Under the pieces are notes generated by a model, which saw only the letters and a program-made list of their open reading frames with translations, did no database searches and had not been told where the DNA came from. A stretch of 64,000 nucleotides of DNA from Nitrospira sp. (GTDB lineage Bacteria > Nitrospirota > Nitrospiria > Nitrospirales > Nitrospiraceae), in the NCBI GenBank assembly GCA_022842445.1, contig JALHPO010000002.1, positions 248,001 to 312,000 on the forward strand, given 5' to 3'. The position numbers and the translations under genes are program-made. Shown here in pieces: positions 17,255 to 26,141 of this stretch. How positions within the stretch are numbered: position 1 is the stretch's first letter; each line of letters begins with the position of its first letter.

Positions 17255-18186
17255 TACCTGACCTCAAGAAATTTGAACAGCAGCCCGACCGCCCGCTCAC
17301 TGGTTCGCATCACTGCATCAGCGGTATTCGATCCATTGTGCGACCCAAAGATGCACCGCTCGAATTTTCGCAAGAGCGAATGCATCGGCAGGGGTTCCGC
17401 CTCGAACACGTCGAGCGCCGCCGAATGTACGGTACCATCCTCCAATGCGTCAATCAGGTCGCACTCTGCAATCAGGGCTCCACGCGCGACATTGACAATG
17501 CGAACCCCCTTCTTCGCCCTGGCAAACACACCGGCATTTAACATGTGCCGATTTGCTTTGTTGAGCGAACAGGTCAGAACGATAAAATCGCACTCATCGA
17601 GTCGCTCAGGCCAGGAGGCAAGCTCAACGCCGTCGGTTTTGGCGGAGGGCCTGGCTCTGGGGTCATATGCGATCACCCTCATATCCGCTGCCAGCGCGCG
17701 CCTTGCCGTTGCCTCGCCGATGTTCCCAAGTCCGACAAGACCCAGGGTCTTGCCGGCGAGGGAGATACCGTTGGGCTTTGGCCATTTCCCCAGCCGCACT
17801 TCCCGGTCGATTAGAAATGTTTCGCGCGCCAGGGCGGTGACATACGACATCGCTACATCCCCCACCTCTCCTCCGAACATATTCGGCGTGTTCGTAACGG
17901 GGATGACCAAATCATTGGCCGCGGCGAAATCGACGTTGTCGACCCCCACCCCCCACTTTACAGCCGCCTTCAGCAATCCCTTCTTCCCTGCCTCAAAGAC
18001 ACGTCTGGTGGCCGGATCGTCCCCGATAATCCACCCGTCAAACTGAGGCACCAATCCGACTAATTCGTCCTCACTCAAGGTTTGGACCACGGCGGGACAG
18101 AACATATCCACCTGCTTTTGATCGAATAAGTGACGCAGGTCATGGATTTTGCCAAGCATCGGTGGACATGTTATCAGAACTCGCAC
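17254..18186 (-). CDS. D-isomer 2-hydroxyacid dehydrogenase
   Basis: 310 residues of the phosphoglycerate-dehydrogenase-like family. The NAD-binding loop is GLVGLGNIGEATARRA near residue 150. The catalytic Arg lies in RIVNVARGALIAE near 230, the Glu in ALDVFEAEPLP near 260, and the His in FGSHNGSNT near 285. All three catalytic residues appear present. The N-terminal substrate domain is short. In this position, between a CMP-sugar-type cytidylyltransferase and an SDR, it probably acts on a sugar-acid or 2-keto acid precursor rather than in serine synthesis; that is inferred from context only. Confidence 0.85.
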   Translation of the reverse strand: MRVLITCPPMLGKIHDLRHLFDQKQVDMFCPAVVQTLSEDELVGLVPQFDGWIIGDDPATRRVFEAGKKGLLKAAVKWGVGVDNVDFAAANDLVIPVTNTPNMFGGEVGDVAMSYVTALARETFLIDREVRLGKWPKPNGISLAGKTLGLVGLGNIGEATARRALAADMRVIAYDPRARPSAKTDGVELASWPERLDECDFIVLTCSLNKANRHMLNAGVFARAKKGVRIVNVARGALIAECDLIDALEDGTVHSAALDVFEAEPLPMHSLLRKFERCIFGSHNGSNTADAVMRTSERAVGLLFKFLEVR

Positions 18187-18192
18187 GAATCG

Positions 18193-18876
18193 CTACCCTT
18201 TCACTGCCATTGCGTACTTGGACACGACCTCGCAAATAGTCCAGTCTGCGGGGATATCGATGTCGAATGACTCCATCCGGGGCGTTTCGAACAGTAGGGG
18301 TTTCCTGCCGATCCTGGCATTCGTTTTCAGAAAACTCTCCTGCGTGAAAACATACAGGTTGGAGTTCTCCTCGTACCACGGCTCAAGGTCCTGGGTCCGC
18401 ACCAGATTGTTCGGATCGTGATTCACCGGACTTCCGTCGGCCCGGTAGAACCTGGTTTGAAACTTATTGACGGTAAACAGTGAGTCGAATTCGTCTCGGC
18501 CGGCCATAAAGCACGCCAGTGCAGTCCGAATGGTTGCACCGCTCAACAACGGATTGGTTGTGTGCGTCATCAGATAGATGTCGGCGGGCACATGGGCCAG
18601 ATCGTCCGCCAGGATACGATTCATACTGACGAAATCGCCGCAGATTTCCGGACAGCGGTCGCGAATCAACACACGATCGGAATCGACAAGGCCGTTCTCA
18701 GCGAGGATGGCCCGGGCATCCGTATTGATCACGACCCGATCGATCATCTCGAGACTGAGTAACGAATCGAGCACCCAGCGAAACAGCGGCTTGCCGTTGA
18801 ACATGCGGAAATTCTTGCCCTTTACCCTTTCACTGTGTGCCTTCATCGGCAACAGCGCGACGATGCGTCCAGCCAC
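18193..18876 (-). CDS. Acylneuraminate (CMP-sugar) cytidylyltransferase-like protein
   Basis: 227 residues matching the NeuA/KdsB fold. The N-terminal nucleotide-binding region reads IVALLPMKAHSERVKGKNFR (residues 5-24), and YLMTHTTNPLLSGATI is near 105. Family members activate a 2-keto or 2-hydroxy acid sugar with CTP. No NeuB-type synthase or NeuC epimerase lies nearby; instead a hydroxyacid dehydrogenase and an SDR follow directly. The substrate could therefore be something other than sialic acid. The dehydrogenase starts six bases after this gene ends. Confidence 0.82.
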   Translation of the reverse strand: MAGRIVALLPMKAHSERVKGKNFRMFNGKPLFRWVLDSLLSLEMIDRVVINTDARAILAENGLVDSDRVLIRDRCPEICGDFVSMNRILADDLAHVPADIYLMTHTTNPLLSGATIRTALACFMAGRDEFDSLFTVNKFQTRFYRADGSPVNHDPNNLVRTQDLEPWYEENSNLYVFTQESFLKTNARIGRKPLLFETPRMESFDIDIPADWTICEVVSKYAMAVKG

Positions 18877-18901
18877 CTCTGTATTCCTTTCTGGTGAGAG
18901 C

Positions 18902-19783
18902 CTACTTGGGATAGAAGTACTTCTCTTTCAGTACGCGGGACATCTTGCGGGTTTCATGGTTACCCTGGTACGCACCCAGAAACTGCAACAATCTGAACAT
19001 GACGATCTCCGGAAATCGTTGCAACAGCACCCTTTCTTGCAGCGCCGCCCCTCCATCGAGCAGAATCGCGCTTGCCGAGTAGCGCAGGAAATCGAAAAAG
19101 CTCACATGAACCTCAGGCATGATGCGCTGAAGCGCGATCGCCTCCCTTTCGTACCGTCGATGCAGCTTCCGCCAGCCTTCATCATGCAGGTGAAACACGG
19201 GCGCCTCCGCGACATACCCGATCCTGTGGCCCCGCTCCACTAACCTCTTGCCAAGCTCCATATCCTCCAGCCCCGTCAGTTCCTCGTTAAACCGGTGCCC
19301 CTCCCAGTAGTCATGCCGCAACGCCGCATTGGCGTTGTTACAAAAGAATCCCTGCTGCGGCATGCTGCTGACCTCCGGAAAATACTTCTTGAAGAGCTGA
19401 CATTCGCTGAACTTGCTTTCCCCGTTTCCCATCTGACGGCCGTAGCTATACACGCACAGCTCGTCCTGCAGAGGCTTAATCAGGTTGGCCAGCCATGTGT
19501 CGGTCGCCGGCACGCAATGACCGCTCACGAACACAAGATATCGGCCGGTTGCTGCCGCGCAACCGATATTCAAAGACCGGCCAAATGTGAAGTCCTCCTT
19601 GGCAATGCGCACGATCCGACACCCGAAGCTTTGGGCAATGTCCCTGGTGCGGTCTTCCGATCCGGAATCGACAATAATGACTTCTTTGGACAATGAGTCC
19701 GCTCGTTGCGAGGCAATCTTCTCAAGAACGTCGGGCAAATGCCGCGCTTCGTTATACGTTCGAATAACAATGCTGACGTTCAT
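18902..19783 (-). CDS. Family 2 glycosyltransferase
   Basis: 293 residues, GT-A fold. The start MNVSIVIRTYNEARHLPDVL is typical. VDSGSEDRTRDIAQSFG near residue 40 and VFVSGHCVPATDTWLANLI near 90 follow the nucleotide-binding and acceptor regions. The usual DxD region is replaced by SGHC-type sequence, which is common in rhamnosyltransferase-like members. No membrane segments. It is an inverting transferase acting on the EPS repeat unit; the sugar is unknown. Located 12 bases after the metallo-hydrolase gene. Confidence 0.84.
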   Translation of the reverse strand: MNVSIVIRTYNEARHLPDVLEKIASQRADSLSKEVIIVDSGSEDRTRDIAQSFGCRIVRIAKEDFTFGRSLNIGCAAATGRYLVFVSGHCVPATDTWLANLIKPLQDELCVYSYGRQMGNGESKFSECQLFKKYFPEVSSMPQQGFFCNNANAALRHDYWEGHRFNEELTGLEDMELGKRLVERGHRIGYVAEAPVFHLHDEGWRKLHRRYEREAIALQRIMPEVHVSFFDFLRYSASAILLDGGAALQERVLLQRFPEIVMFRLLQFLGAYQGNHETRKMSRVLKEKYFYPK

Positions 19784-19795
19784 GCGCCTGCCACC

Positions 19796-20560
19796 CTACA
19801 ATTCTTGCGGATCCAGCCTCATCTCGAAGGAAGGCCGTATCAGTTCGTACAACAGCACCAGTTCTTCCTTAAAGACGCTGTTAGGGGCGAACATATCCCA
19901 GTGGGTCGGCACCAGGGTCTTGATCCCGATATCTTCCGCCATCTGAAACGCCTCGCGAACCGACATATTGCCGACGATGCCACGCTTTTCGCGATAAAAG
20001 TTCCGCTCGTTCACAGGTATAAAGGCAACGTCGATCGGATCCAACTGACTCAGCCGGTCTAACACGCGATCATCCGGTGAGCCATCGCCCCCGTGGTACA
20101 GCTTTCGCCCCCCGCAGTCCATCACGTACCCGACACAGCGAAGATAGCCCTCATTGTCCTTTTCAATGCGTGGATGGGCCGCGGGCACCGGCATCACTCG
20201 CGCTTCCTGCCCCAGCATGATCCAGTCTTCACGGGCGAGAATCACACGGCGGGCGTCGATTCCTGCACCTACCAACAGTTTGGCGACTTCGTTCGGGCAC
20301 ACAAACCGGCACCCGCTCGAAGCGAACGACAACGGCACAAGCGTTTTGAGATCGCAATGGTCTAAATGGGCGTGCGTGACCAGGACGAAATCTGCATCCG
20401 ACACACTCGACGGCGCAATCGGCGCCGGCCTCAGGCGCTGCATCTCTTGGCCTTCAACCTCTGCTACATGGTTCGTCAAATACGGGTCCGTATAGACAAC
20501 GGTGCTCCCCAGCTCAAATCGGAATCCACACTGACCCAATGGCGTGACAGGTATTCTCAT
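19796..20560 (-). CDS. Metallo-beta-lactamase fold hydrolase (UlaG-like)
   Basis: 254 residues from the ATG at 20560, where the family-like start MRIPVTPLGQCGFRFELG begins. The frame stays open further upstream with only a TTG at 20650, which I reject. The metal-binding motif HxHxDH is present as VLVTHAHLDHCDLKTL near residue 60. A second His is in PVPAAHPRIEKDNEGYL near 120, the Asp in YHGGDGSPDDRVL near 150, and the last His in LVPTHWDMFAPN near 210. UlaG-like members open lactones or phospho-bonds of sugar acids. In this cluster it could process a sugar-acid precursor. Confidence 0.78.
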   Translation of the reverse strand: MRIPVTPLGQCGFRFELGSTVVYTDPYLTNHVAEVEGQEMQRLRPAPIAPSSVSDADFVLVTHAHLDHCDLKTLVPLSFASSGCRFVCPNEVAKLLVGAGIDARRVILAREDWIMLGQEARVMPVPAAHPRIEKDNEGYLRCVGYVMDCGGRKLYHGGDGSPDDRVLDRLSQLDPIDVAFIPVNERNFYREKRGIVGNMSVREAFQMAEDIGIKTLVPTHWDMFAPNSVFKEELVLLYELIRPSFEMRLDPQEL

Positions 20561-20893
20561 ATACGAAGACCCGATATCGGCACGGCCTGCACTTTGCTTC
20601 CTAACGTCCACCCGGATCGAATCGCAGAAATAATTCGTGCACCAACCCAAACAGTCGGTAACCTTACGCAGAAGACCGAACGACAGGACGTCCTCAGAAG
20701 GCTGGATTTCAAGTGGATCCGCAAGATCTAGTCGATTTCACGCAACAACGCTGACTTGCCCCACCCCACCTCCCTCACAACAGCCCAATCGAGTGACCGC
20801 AATTCATTCTTGCATGGTTTCGCACTGGACAGACAATCGGCGTTTCCCGACTCTAGCTCAATTTTCTTTTAATGATATGCAAGTCCTATCCCC
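20561..20893. other. 333-base spacer with no recognisable gene
   Basis: The gap between the deacetylase stop and the metallo-hydrolase start on the minus strand. It may hold a promoter for the genes to its left, but I found no -35/-10 pair or sigma-54 site that I would defend. Part of it (about 20561-20728) is an open frame in phase with the metallo-hydrolase, without a good start codon. No hairpin with a T-run is obvious. Confidence 0.4.
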
Positions 20894-21949
20894 TCAAAAC
20901 AATCCGACAACCCTGGCCAAGAACATAGGCTTGCTGTTCATCAGGCCTTCGTGAATGTTGACTCGACGAATCGCAAACCGATTGTCATCACAGCTTACAA
21001 AGCCCGGCTCCGTCGTGAACGCCAGCCGATACCCTGCCTCTCCCACAAGTGTTGCAACTTCCGGAGACCAATTGCCGTTTGGATAGCTGAACGTTGGGAC
21101 CGATGCCAGCACTCTCCGCTCCAGAACCTGCCTTGAGGTACAAATTTCATCGCGCGCTTCCTCAAGCGGCACCAAGGTCAGGATGCGATGCTCAGCACCA
21201 TGCCCCCCAAATGCAATACCATGCCGGGCCATACTATTCACCTGCTCCCAACTTAGGAACGCATCCACCTCCTCACGCTCTTCTCCTCCCATACTCAACA
21301 CATGAGTCAAACTCGCCAGAGTTGCGTTGATCAGGGCAGGCGCTAATCCCTTTCTTTCCCTCACCGCCTCTATAATTGCGGGACGCGGATCATGATCTGG
21401 AAGATTGAGTACCGAATCGAGCCTCATCGGCGCAAGACCCGCATGCAGCTGACTGCGCCGACCCGGATCGTTCCTGACCAGTTGTACGGCCCTCACTGCG
21501 AGATGAGTAAGATGCTCCTGCCAGAAAACCCGTGGCCCGCCGATAAAGTTTACAGGGAGAAACACCAACGCAGGCAATTGATGCCGCTGAAGAATCGGCA
21601 AAGCTTCAGCAAAATTATCTCTCCACCCGTCATCGAACGTAATCAGACACGACGAATTCTCAAACGGGACCGATCGCTCCATTCTGTTTGCGAACTCCTC
21701 AATCGAGAGGACTTTAAATCGCTGCTTCAACACCGACATCTGCGTAGCGAAGGCATCGCGGTCGACCACGATGCCAGGGGACGATCCAGTCTTGGCCCGG
21801 TCCTCCTTGGTCAGAACCCGATGATACATGAGCACGACGGCTTTTTGCCGCAACGCAATATGCTGCCACAGCTGCAATACACCCAACCCATACAAGGCAT
21901 ACGCAACGAAAAGTTTCAGCGCGAGCTTGAATTGCTGCACCACCATCAT
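20894..21949 (-). CDS. Polysaccharide deacetylase (NodB domain), second copy
   Basis: 351 residues. An N-terminal hydrophobic segment (LKLFVAYALYGLGVLQLWQH, about 8-28) is followed by a CE4 domain. Motif 1 is SCLITFDDGWRDNF near residue 102, containing the catalytic Asp. The metal-binding HxxxH is GGHGAEHRI near 245. A later FSYPNGNWSPEV near 295 fits the RxxY/P region. It removes N-acetyl groups from a glycan, or edits a polysaccharide. It differs clearly from the exosortase-type deacetylase at 38048-38980, so the cluster encodes two. The start overlaps the VanZ-TPR stop by four bases. Confidence 0.85.
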   Translation of the reverse strand: MMVVQQFKLALKLFVAYALYGLGVLQLWQHIALRQKAVVLMYHRVLTKEDRAKTGSSPGIVVDRDAFATQMSVLKQRFKVLSIEEFANRMERSVPFENSSCLITFDDGWRDNFAEALPILQRHQLPALVFLPVNFIGGPRVFWQEHLTHLAVRAVQLVRNDPGRRSQLHAGLAPMRLDSVLNLPDHDPRPAIIEAVRERKGLAPALINATLASLTHVLSMGGEEREEVDAFLSWEQVNSMARHGIAFGGHGAEHRILTLVPLEEARDEICTSRQVLERRVLASVPTFSYPNGNWSPEVATLVGEAGYRLAFTTEPGFVSCDDNRFAIRRVNIHEGLMNSKPMFLARVVGLF

Positions 21950-22890
21950 CCACGACTTTGCTCAAGCTGGTCGAACGCAACTCTCGCAGCACGACCCCAT
22001 CGATCTTCAGAATTTCGTTCGACTTGTCGCTTTAGAAAGTCTGCGGCGCGAGTGCGATCCCCGGCCTTCATGTAGGCCACACCCAGATGGAGATCGATGC
22101 AGTACATGGTCGGCTTCATCGACTTGGCGCCCTCGAGTAATGCCAACCCCTCCCGAGGCCGTCCGGCCTGAACCAACACCCACCCATAGGTATCTAAAAT
22201 ATCGGGATTGTCCGGGTCCATTGCGAACGCTCGGGCTGCGTAGGCTTCTATGTTGACCGGATCGCCGGCCAAGAACTCAACGTCCAACCACGCAATCGCA
22301 TTGTACAGTTGGGCGGACTGAAAACCACTGTCCAAAGCCAGTTGGTACTCGGCCCTTGCGCGTTGATAGTCATGTTCCCGCTCATACATCATCCCGCGGT
22401 TGTAGTGCTCAAGATCATGATAGGTCTTCACGGTCACCGCAGCGACCGGCATGAGGAGGAGCGCAATTACCGAGACGGCACGTTTTACACCAAGTTGCCC
22501 TGTCGTGACCCCGGTTAACCCGACAAATATTCCCGCTGCATCCGCCACGAGATCCCCGTACTCTGCCGTCCGCCCAATCCCAAGCACAGCCTGTTGAACC
22601 TCATCAGCCAGTGAGATACCCAGTGAGAGGCAGACCGCCAACCCAAGCCTCCCCCGCCTGCTCGCGGGACGCATAAGACCCTGCAGCACCCCATACACGA
22701 CCAGAAACACTGCCAGAAAAGCAAAAAAATGGGTTGGCTTATCAAGCCCGGGAAACTGCAACCAGATCTTGGAAAGCTTTGCCGCCATGATGTTCGGCAA
22801 TACAAACAACATGACCAACAGAAGTAGACCTATCCACCAGGGAATGCCTGCCCTGATGCGTTGCTCGATCTTGTTCGAAAGTAGATTCAT
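21946..22890 (-). CDS. VanZ-like membrane protein with TPR-type C-terminus
   Basis: 314 residues from the ATG at 22890, which overlaps the upstream stop (ATGA). The N-terminal half is VanZ-like: membrane segment IPWWIGLLLLVMLFVLPNIM, the family motif LDKPTHFFAFLAVFLVVYG near residue 52, and ADEVQQAVLGIGRTAEYGD with VADAAGIFVGL near 95-125. After a fifth membrane segment (VSVIALLLMPVAAV) the chain becomes a soluble helical repeat with TPR spacing: EREHDYQRARAEYQLALD, then YAARAFAMDPDNPDILDTYG and GVAYMKAGDRTRAADFLKRQ. It may tether EPS or exosortase machinery in the membrane while the TPR part binds partners. The function is not established. Confidence 0.78.
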   Translation of the reverse strand: MNLLSNKIEQRIRAGIPWWIGLLLLVMLFVLPNIMAAKLSKIWLQFPGLDKPTHFFAFLAVFLVVYGVLQGLMRPASRRGRLGLAVCLSLGISLADEVQQAVLGIGRTAEYGDLVADAAGIFVGLTGVTTGQLGVKRAVSVIALLLMPVAAVTVKTYHDLEHYNRGMMYEREHDYQRARAEYQLALDSGFQSAQLYNAIAWLDVEFLAGDPVNIEAYAARAFAMDPDNPDILDTYGWVLVQAGRPREGLALLEGAKSMKPTMYCIDLHLGVAYMKAGDRTRAADFLKRQVERNSEDRWGRAARVAFDQLEQSRG

Positions 22891-23969
22891 TGATAGAGAG
22901 ATGCTGCACGTGCCCGCATCCTGCCGACCGTATCCGCAGCCAAGCCATACAACCCCTGCAACGTGGCCGGATAACACCCTATGGTGCAATACCCTCGACG
23001 CTCCGTCACCCACCCGTGCAGCCATGGTTCGTCGCTGCCCAAGAATTCATAGGACTTGAGCTTGCACTCAAATGCGTACTTCATGGTCTCCGCCAGCAGC
23101 TGCGAACCCGGAGAACAGCGGCTCCATGTCTCGTCATAGCCGATCTTGAGTACCCAGAGCCGTTCCGCATAGATCACGGAAATCTGGGCTGCGATCGGAT
23201 TGCCAGCCACATCGAGAAAACCAAGCCGAAGCGTCCCTGACCGGGAGGCCAATGCAGCATAGCGCAGAAAGAATTCTCGTAACCTGTTCCGCTGAATGAG
23301 GCTTGATCCGTTTCGTCCTTTCCACCCTGTCGCCTCAATGCGCACAAACTCGGCAATCCCCTCCTCGACCTCTTCCGGGCTGGGACTGCACACACGAACT
23401 GTGACCATGCCCCCTTCCTCAGCACGCTGTCTCGCGCGCCTGAGATCATACCGACGGCGCGACGACAAGCTCGCTACATACTCCTTCCACCCTGACGAGA
23501 TCGGAACGGACAGTGTGTACCCCACTGCCCCCTCCACTAGCACTCCGCGACCAGAGACAATCGACCGTATTTGTGGAATAAGAGGTGACTCGGCCGGGAT
23601 CCGGGCCAGCACAACTGGAAATCCAGAGCTCACCACTGCTCTGGTCAGAGCGGAGAGAGACTCTTCATCGCGATAGAGCAACCCCGATGGCTCATAGAGA
23701 TGGGACACCCCAGCAAGTTGTAGATATCTGACACCGGCACGCTTGATCGCAACGAGCGGCGCTACACCCACCAGGCAGCCGCGCAGGCGCACCGTAATGA
23801 TGTGCAGCTCATCATTGTCGTACAATGCCTCTGCACAAGCCAGCACCCATGCATGGCCGAGCATCGGCAATCCCAATGACAATGCCAGGCTCTCCCACTC
23901 AACTGCCAGGGTCTTGAGCTCGCGACTGCTTCTGATAATTTCCACTTCCCCGCCGACTCGACTACCCAC
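22887..23969 (-). CDS. GNAT/FemAB-fold acyltransferase (BioF2-like), copy 1
   Basis: 360 residues. Typical blocks: LPMLGHAWVLACAEALYDND near residue 35; SSRRRYDLRRARQRAEE near 165, where this family has a basic patch; GNPIAAQISVIYAERLWVLKIGYDETW near 255; and SYEFLGSDEPWLHGWVTER near 305. The spacing fits the acetyltransferase domain called GNAT_acetyltr_6 or BioF2-like, related to FemAB aminoacyl transferases. It probably transfers an acyl or aminoacyl group to a sugar or lipid carrier. Two related proteins are encoded at 25053 and 27401. It overlaps the upstream glycosyltransferase gene by eight bases. Confidence 0.78.
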   Translation of the reverse strand: MGSRVGGEVEIIRSSRELKTLAVEWESLALSLGLPMLGHAWVLACAEALYDNDELHIITVRLRGCLVGVAPLVAIKRAGVRYLQLAGVSHLYEPSGLLYRDEESLSALTRAVVSSGFPVVLARIPAESPLIPQIRSIVSGRGVLVEGAVGYTLSVPISSGWKEYVASLSSRRRYDLRRARQRAEEGGMVTVRVCSPSPEEVEEGIAEFVRIEATGWKGRNGSSLIQRNRLREFFLRYAALASRSGTLRLGFLDVAGNPIAAQISVIYAERLWVLKIGYDETWSRCSPGSQLLAETMKYAFECKLKSYEFLGSDEPWLHGWVTERRGYCTIGCYPATLQGLYGLAADTVGRMRARAASLYQ

Positions 23970-25056
23970 TTCGTGTCTCCGTCTGCGTGGTCCTTGGCTC
24001 AGCCGTTCCCACCGAAACCTTCCCTTCCAACAACCGGCGAATTACGCGCAATACCGCCCCGCTGCCTGGGACAATCGCACAACCTGCAAGCACCAGCGCC
24101 ATCTTCCATCGTCTGAAAAGACCAAGCCCAAACCATCGTTTCAATGCCGTGAGTGCGGCGAGAGGTTCGGAGTCCACCACCCTCGCGCGGGCGAGGCTCA
24201 ACCACTGATCCGCTTCTACCCCGGCAACTTCCGCGGCATGTACGGCCAGAAACACTCTGTCGGTTTTCCAAACAGCATCGATCATGCGCAATCGTTGTTC
24301 CGTCGTCACGGCATTGCTCGTCTGCGTCAGTCTCGGACGGTCATTACCTCCCCTATTAATTGCCATATCCAAATCCAGAAACCCCGCAAGGGTCGTCCTG
24401 GCAAGCCGCGCAAAGAATTCCCAGTCCGAATACCTCAGAACGTTTTCAGCGAAGCGAATGTCCGATGTCAACCGATCTGCCCGCACAATGGCGCAGGTTG
24501 GAAGGACATAGGGTTCCGACAACAATGCCCGATAGATTTGCCCGCAATATAGTCGAATGGGTTCTTTCTCGGGCAAGCACTGTATGGATGATACGGTCAT
24601 ATTCTCTAAGATGTCTTCCCATCGTAGGGGATGGCGAAACCAGGTTTGCAACCCCCGTGGGATAGTCCTCTCGCCCTCTCCCGTAATCAAGAAGTCAGAA
24701 AACAAGAACCCAAGATTTGGGTGCTGCTCCATGCTAGCGACCTGCAATTCAAGCTTGAAATCCAGCCAGGTATCGTCCGAATCCAGAAAAGCCAGGTATC
24801 GACCGGTCGCCATGGCCAGCGCCCGATTTCTGGCCCCTCCAACCCCGTGGTTCACCTGCCGGACGGCGACGATCCGATCACCGAAAGATGCGAGCACCTC
24901 GGGTGTACCATCGGTCGATCCGTCATCCACCACGATAATCTCCCGCGGAAGAGCAGTCTGGCGCAGCACACTCTCAATGGCCTCTACGACCAACCCGGCA
25001 CGGTTGTACGTAGGTATGATCACGCTGACATCGACGGCCTTTCCACTCCGGCTCAT
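23962..25056 (-). CDS. Family 2 glycosyltransferase
   Basis: 364 residues from the ATG at 25056, whose first bases overlap the previous stop (ATGA). A longer frame to 25134 only re-reads the upstream gene. The GT-A core has VDVSVIIPTYNRAGLVVEAI near residue 10, VVDDGSTDGTPEVLASFG near 45, and the metal site RYLAFLDSDDTWLDFKLE near 85. The C-terminus has a possible amphipathic or membrane segment (WKMALVLAGCAIVPGSGAVL). It is an inverting transferase for the repeat unit. It sits between two GNAT/FemAB-fold genes, which suggests that glycosyl and acyl steps alternate. Confidence 0.84.
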   Translation of the reverse strand: MSRSGKAVDVSVIIPTYNRAGLVVEAIESVLRQTALPREIIVVDDGSTDGTPEVLASFGDRIVAVRQVNHGVGGARNRALAMATGRYLAFLDSDDTWLDFKLELQVASMEQHPNLGFLFSDFLITGEGERTIPRGLQTWFRHPLRWEDILENMTVSSIQCLPEKEPIRLYCGQIYRALLSEPYVLPTCAIVRADRLTSDIRFAENVLRYSDWEFFARLARTTLAGFLDLDMAINRGGNDRPRLTQTSNAVTTEQRLRMIDAVWKTDRVFLAVHAAEVAGVEADQWLSLARARVVDSEPLAALTALKRWFGLGLFRRWKMALVLAGCAIVPGSGAVLRVIRRLLEGKVSVGTAEPRTTQTETRSG

Positions 25057-26114
25057 CCAACCACCAGCTTTCGTCTTACCGAACCAAGCTGCCACCTTGA
25101 CCATGCCAGAGCAAAGTTGAGCGGGTCTCGACAAATCTGAAACTGAACGGTGGTGCGCACCTTGTTGGAAAATCGAGCCTTGAACGCCTCATCTCCGATC
25201 GTAAAATCAAACTCATGCCGCTCATTCGCAATGGCTTGTCCAATCAAGTACCGGAGCAGAACAAGACCCGGGGAATGCTTGGCATGAGCTTTGTCGAATG
25301 ACGGTTTGTACCACAAGAAGCGGCCGTCATAATCAAATCCATAGTGCATGGCCAAGGGTTGCCCGTTGAATTCCACAATTGACAGTGCGAGCCATTCTTT
25401 CTCAGCCATCGCTGTGGCGAGCTCCCGATAGAACGCTCGATTGCACCCATCCAGGAAGAGACTCGGTGTCGCGCTGCCGGCCCAGCGACCAATGTGCTGC
25501 TCAAAGAACCCGTCGAGGTAAGGAAGCACATTCTTACCTACAACAGTCTTGAATGTGAGCGAGCCAGTCCGCTGAAAGTAATTCTGGCGACGACGCAATG
25601 ATACCTTGTTAAGAATGCTTCCGGCTTCAGCCTCGTGCTCTTTGATAATCAACGCAGGGCTCTCATAGAGATCGCGCTGCAGCACGTGATAACCGAACCT
25701 TCGACAGATATCCTGCAGGAATCCTATAGTCGGCGATTCAGCGGGAATACTGTTTAAAATAACGACATCCCAGCTGTCCCTCGCTGCGAACAAAGTCCGG
25801 CAGATCGCCTCCACCGCTTTGTGCCTATCGCCCGCAAGCAGAAAGTCACAGTAGTCGGCGTTCCCATCTCCTAGAAATCGAACGATCCGTTCACCAAGGG
25901 CTCCTCTGCTGATCATGAGCGGAGCCACCCCTACAACTCCAGAAGGGTCACTCACGGAAACGTATAGAGGCTCATGCTCGCTCTTATAGCTCTTCTCCCA
26001 ACTTGATACCCACTGGTACGTCTGGAAGACACTGTTGGTTGGACTGCCGGCCGCCAAGGCATTCCACGCCTCTTCACCCATACCTACTGCATCAATGGAA
26101 GAAACGATTTTCAC
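25053..26114 (-). CDS. GNAT/FemAB-fold acyltransferase (BioF2-like), copy 2
   Basis: 353 residues, starting at a GTG (26112-26114). Diagnostic blocks are NSVFQTYQWVSSWEKSY near residue 28, KVSLRRRQNYFQRTG near 170, and QPLAMHYGFDYDGRFLWYKP near 255, followed by SPGLVLLRYLIGQAI and HEFDFTIGDEAFKARFSNK near 310. The last block, a conserved DFT/F-G-DE-x-K stretch, is typical of GNAT_acetyltr_6 proteins. It is similar in plan to, but not a close copy of, the protein at 22887. Likely an acyl- or aminoacyl-transfer step; no partner is known. Confidence 0.8.
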   Translation of the reverse strand: MKIVSSIDAVGMGEEAWNALAAGSPTNSVFQTYQWVSSWEKSYKSEHEPLYVSVSDPSGVVGVAPLMISRGALGERIVRFLGDGNADYCDFLLAGDRHKAVEAICRTLFAARDSWDVVILNSIPAESPTIGFLQDICRRFGYHVLQRDLYESPALIIKEHEAEAGSILNKVSLRRRQNYFQRTGSLTFKTVVGKNVLPYLDGFFEQHIGRWAGSATPSLFLDGCNRAFYRELATAMAEKEWLALSIVEFNGQPLAMHYGFDYDGRFLWYKPSFDKAHAKHSPGLVLLRYLIGQAIANERHEFDFTIGDEAFKARFSNKVRTTVQFQICRDPLNFALAWSRWQLGSVRRKLVVG

Positions 26115-26141
26115 GGCAGTTATACTGGAAGGAACTGCAGA

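Noticed and set aside
20561..20650. A 30-residue N-terminal extension of the metallo-hydrolase from a TTG
   Set aside because: Family members start at the MRIPVTPLG-type strand; the extension has no ribosome site and is not conserved in style.
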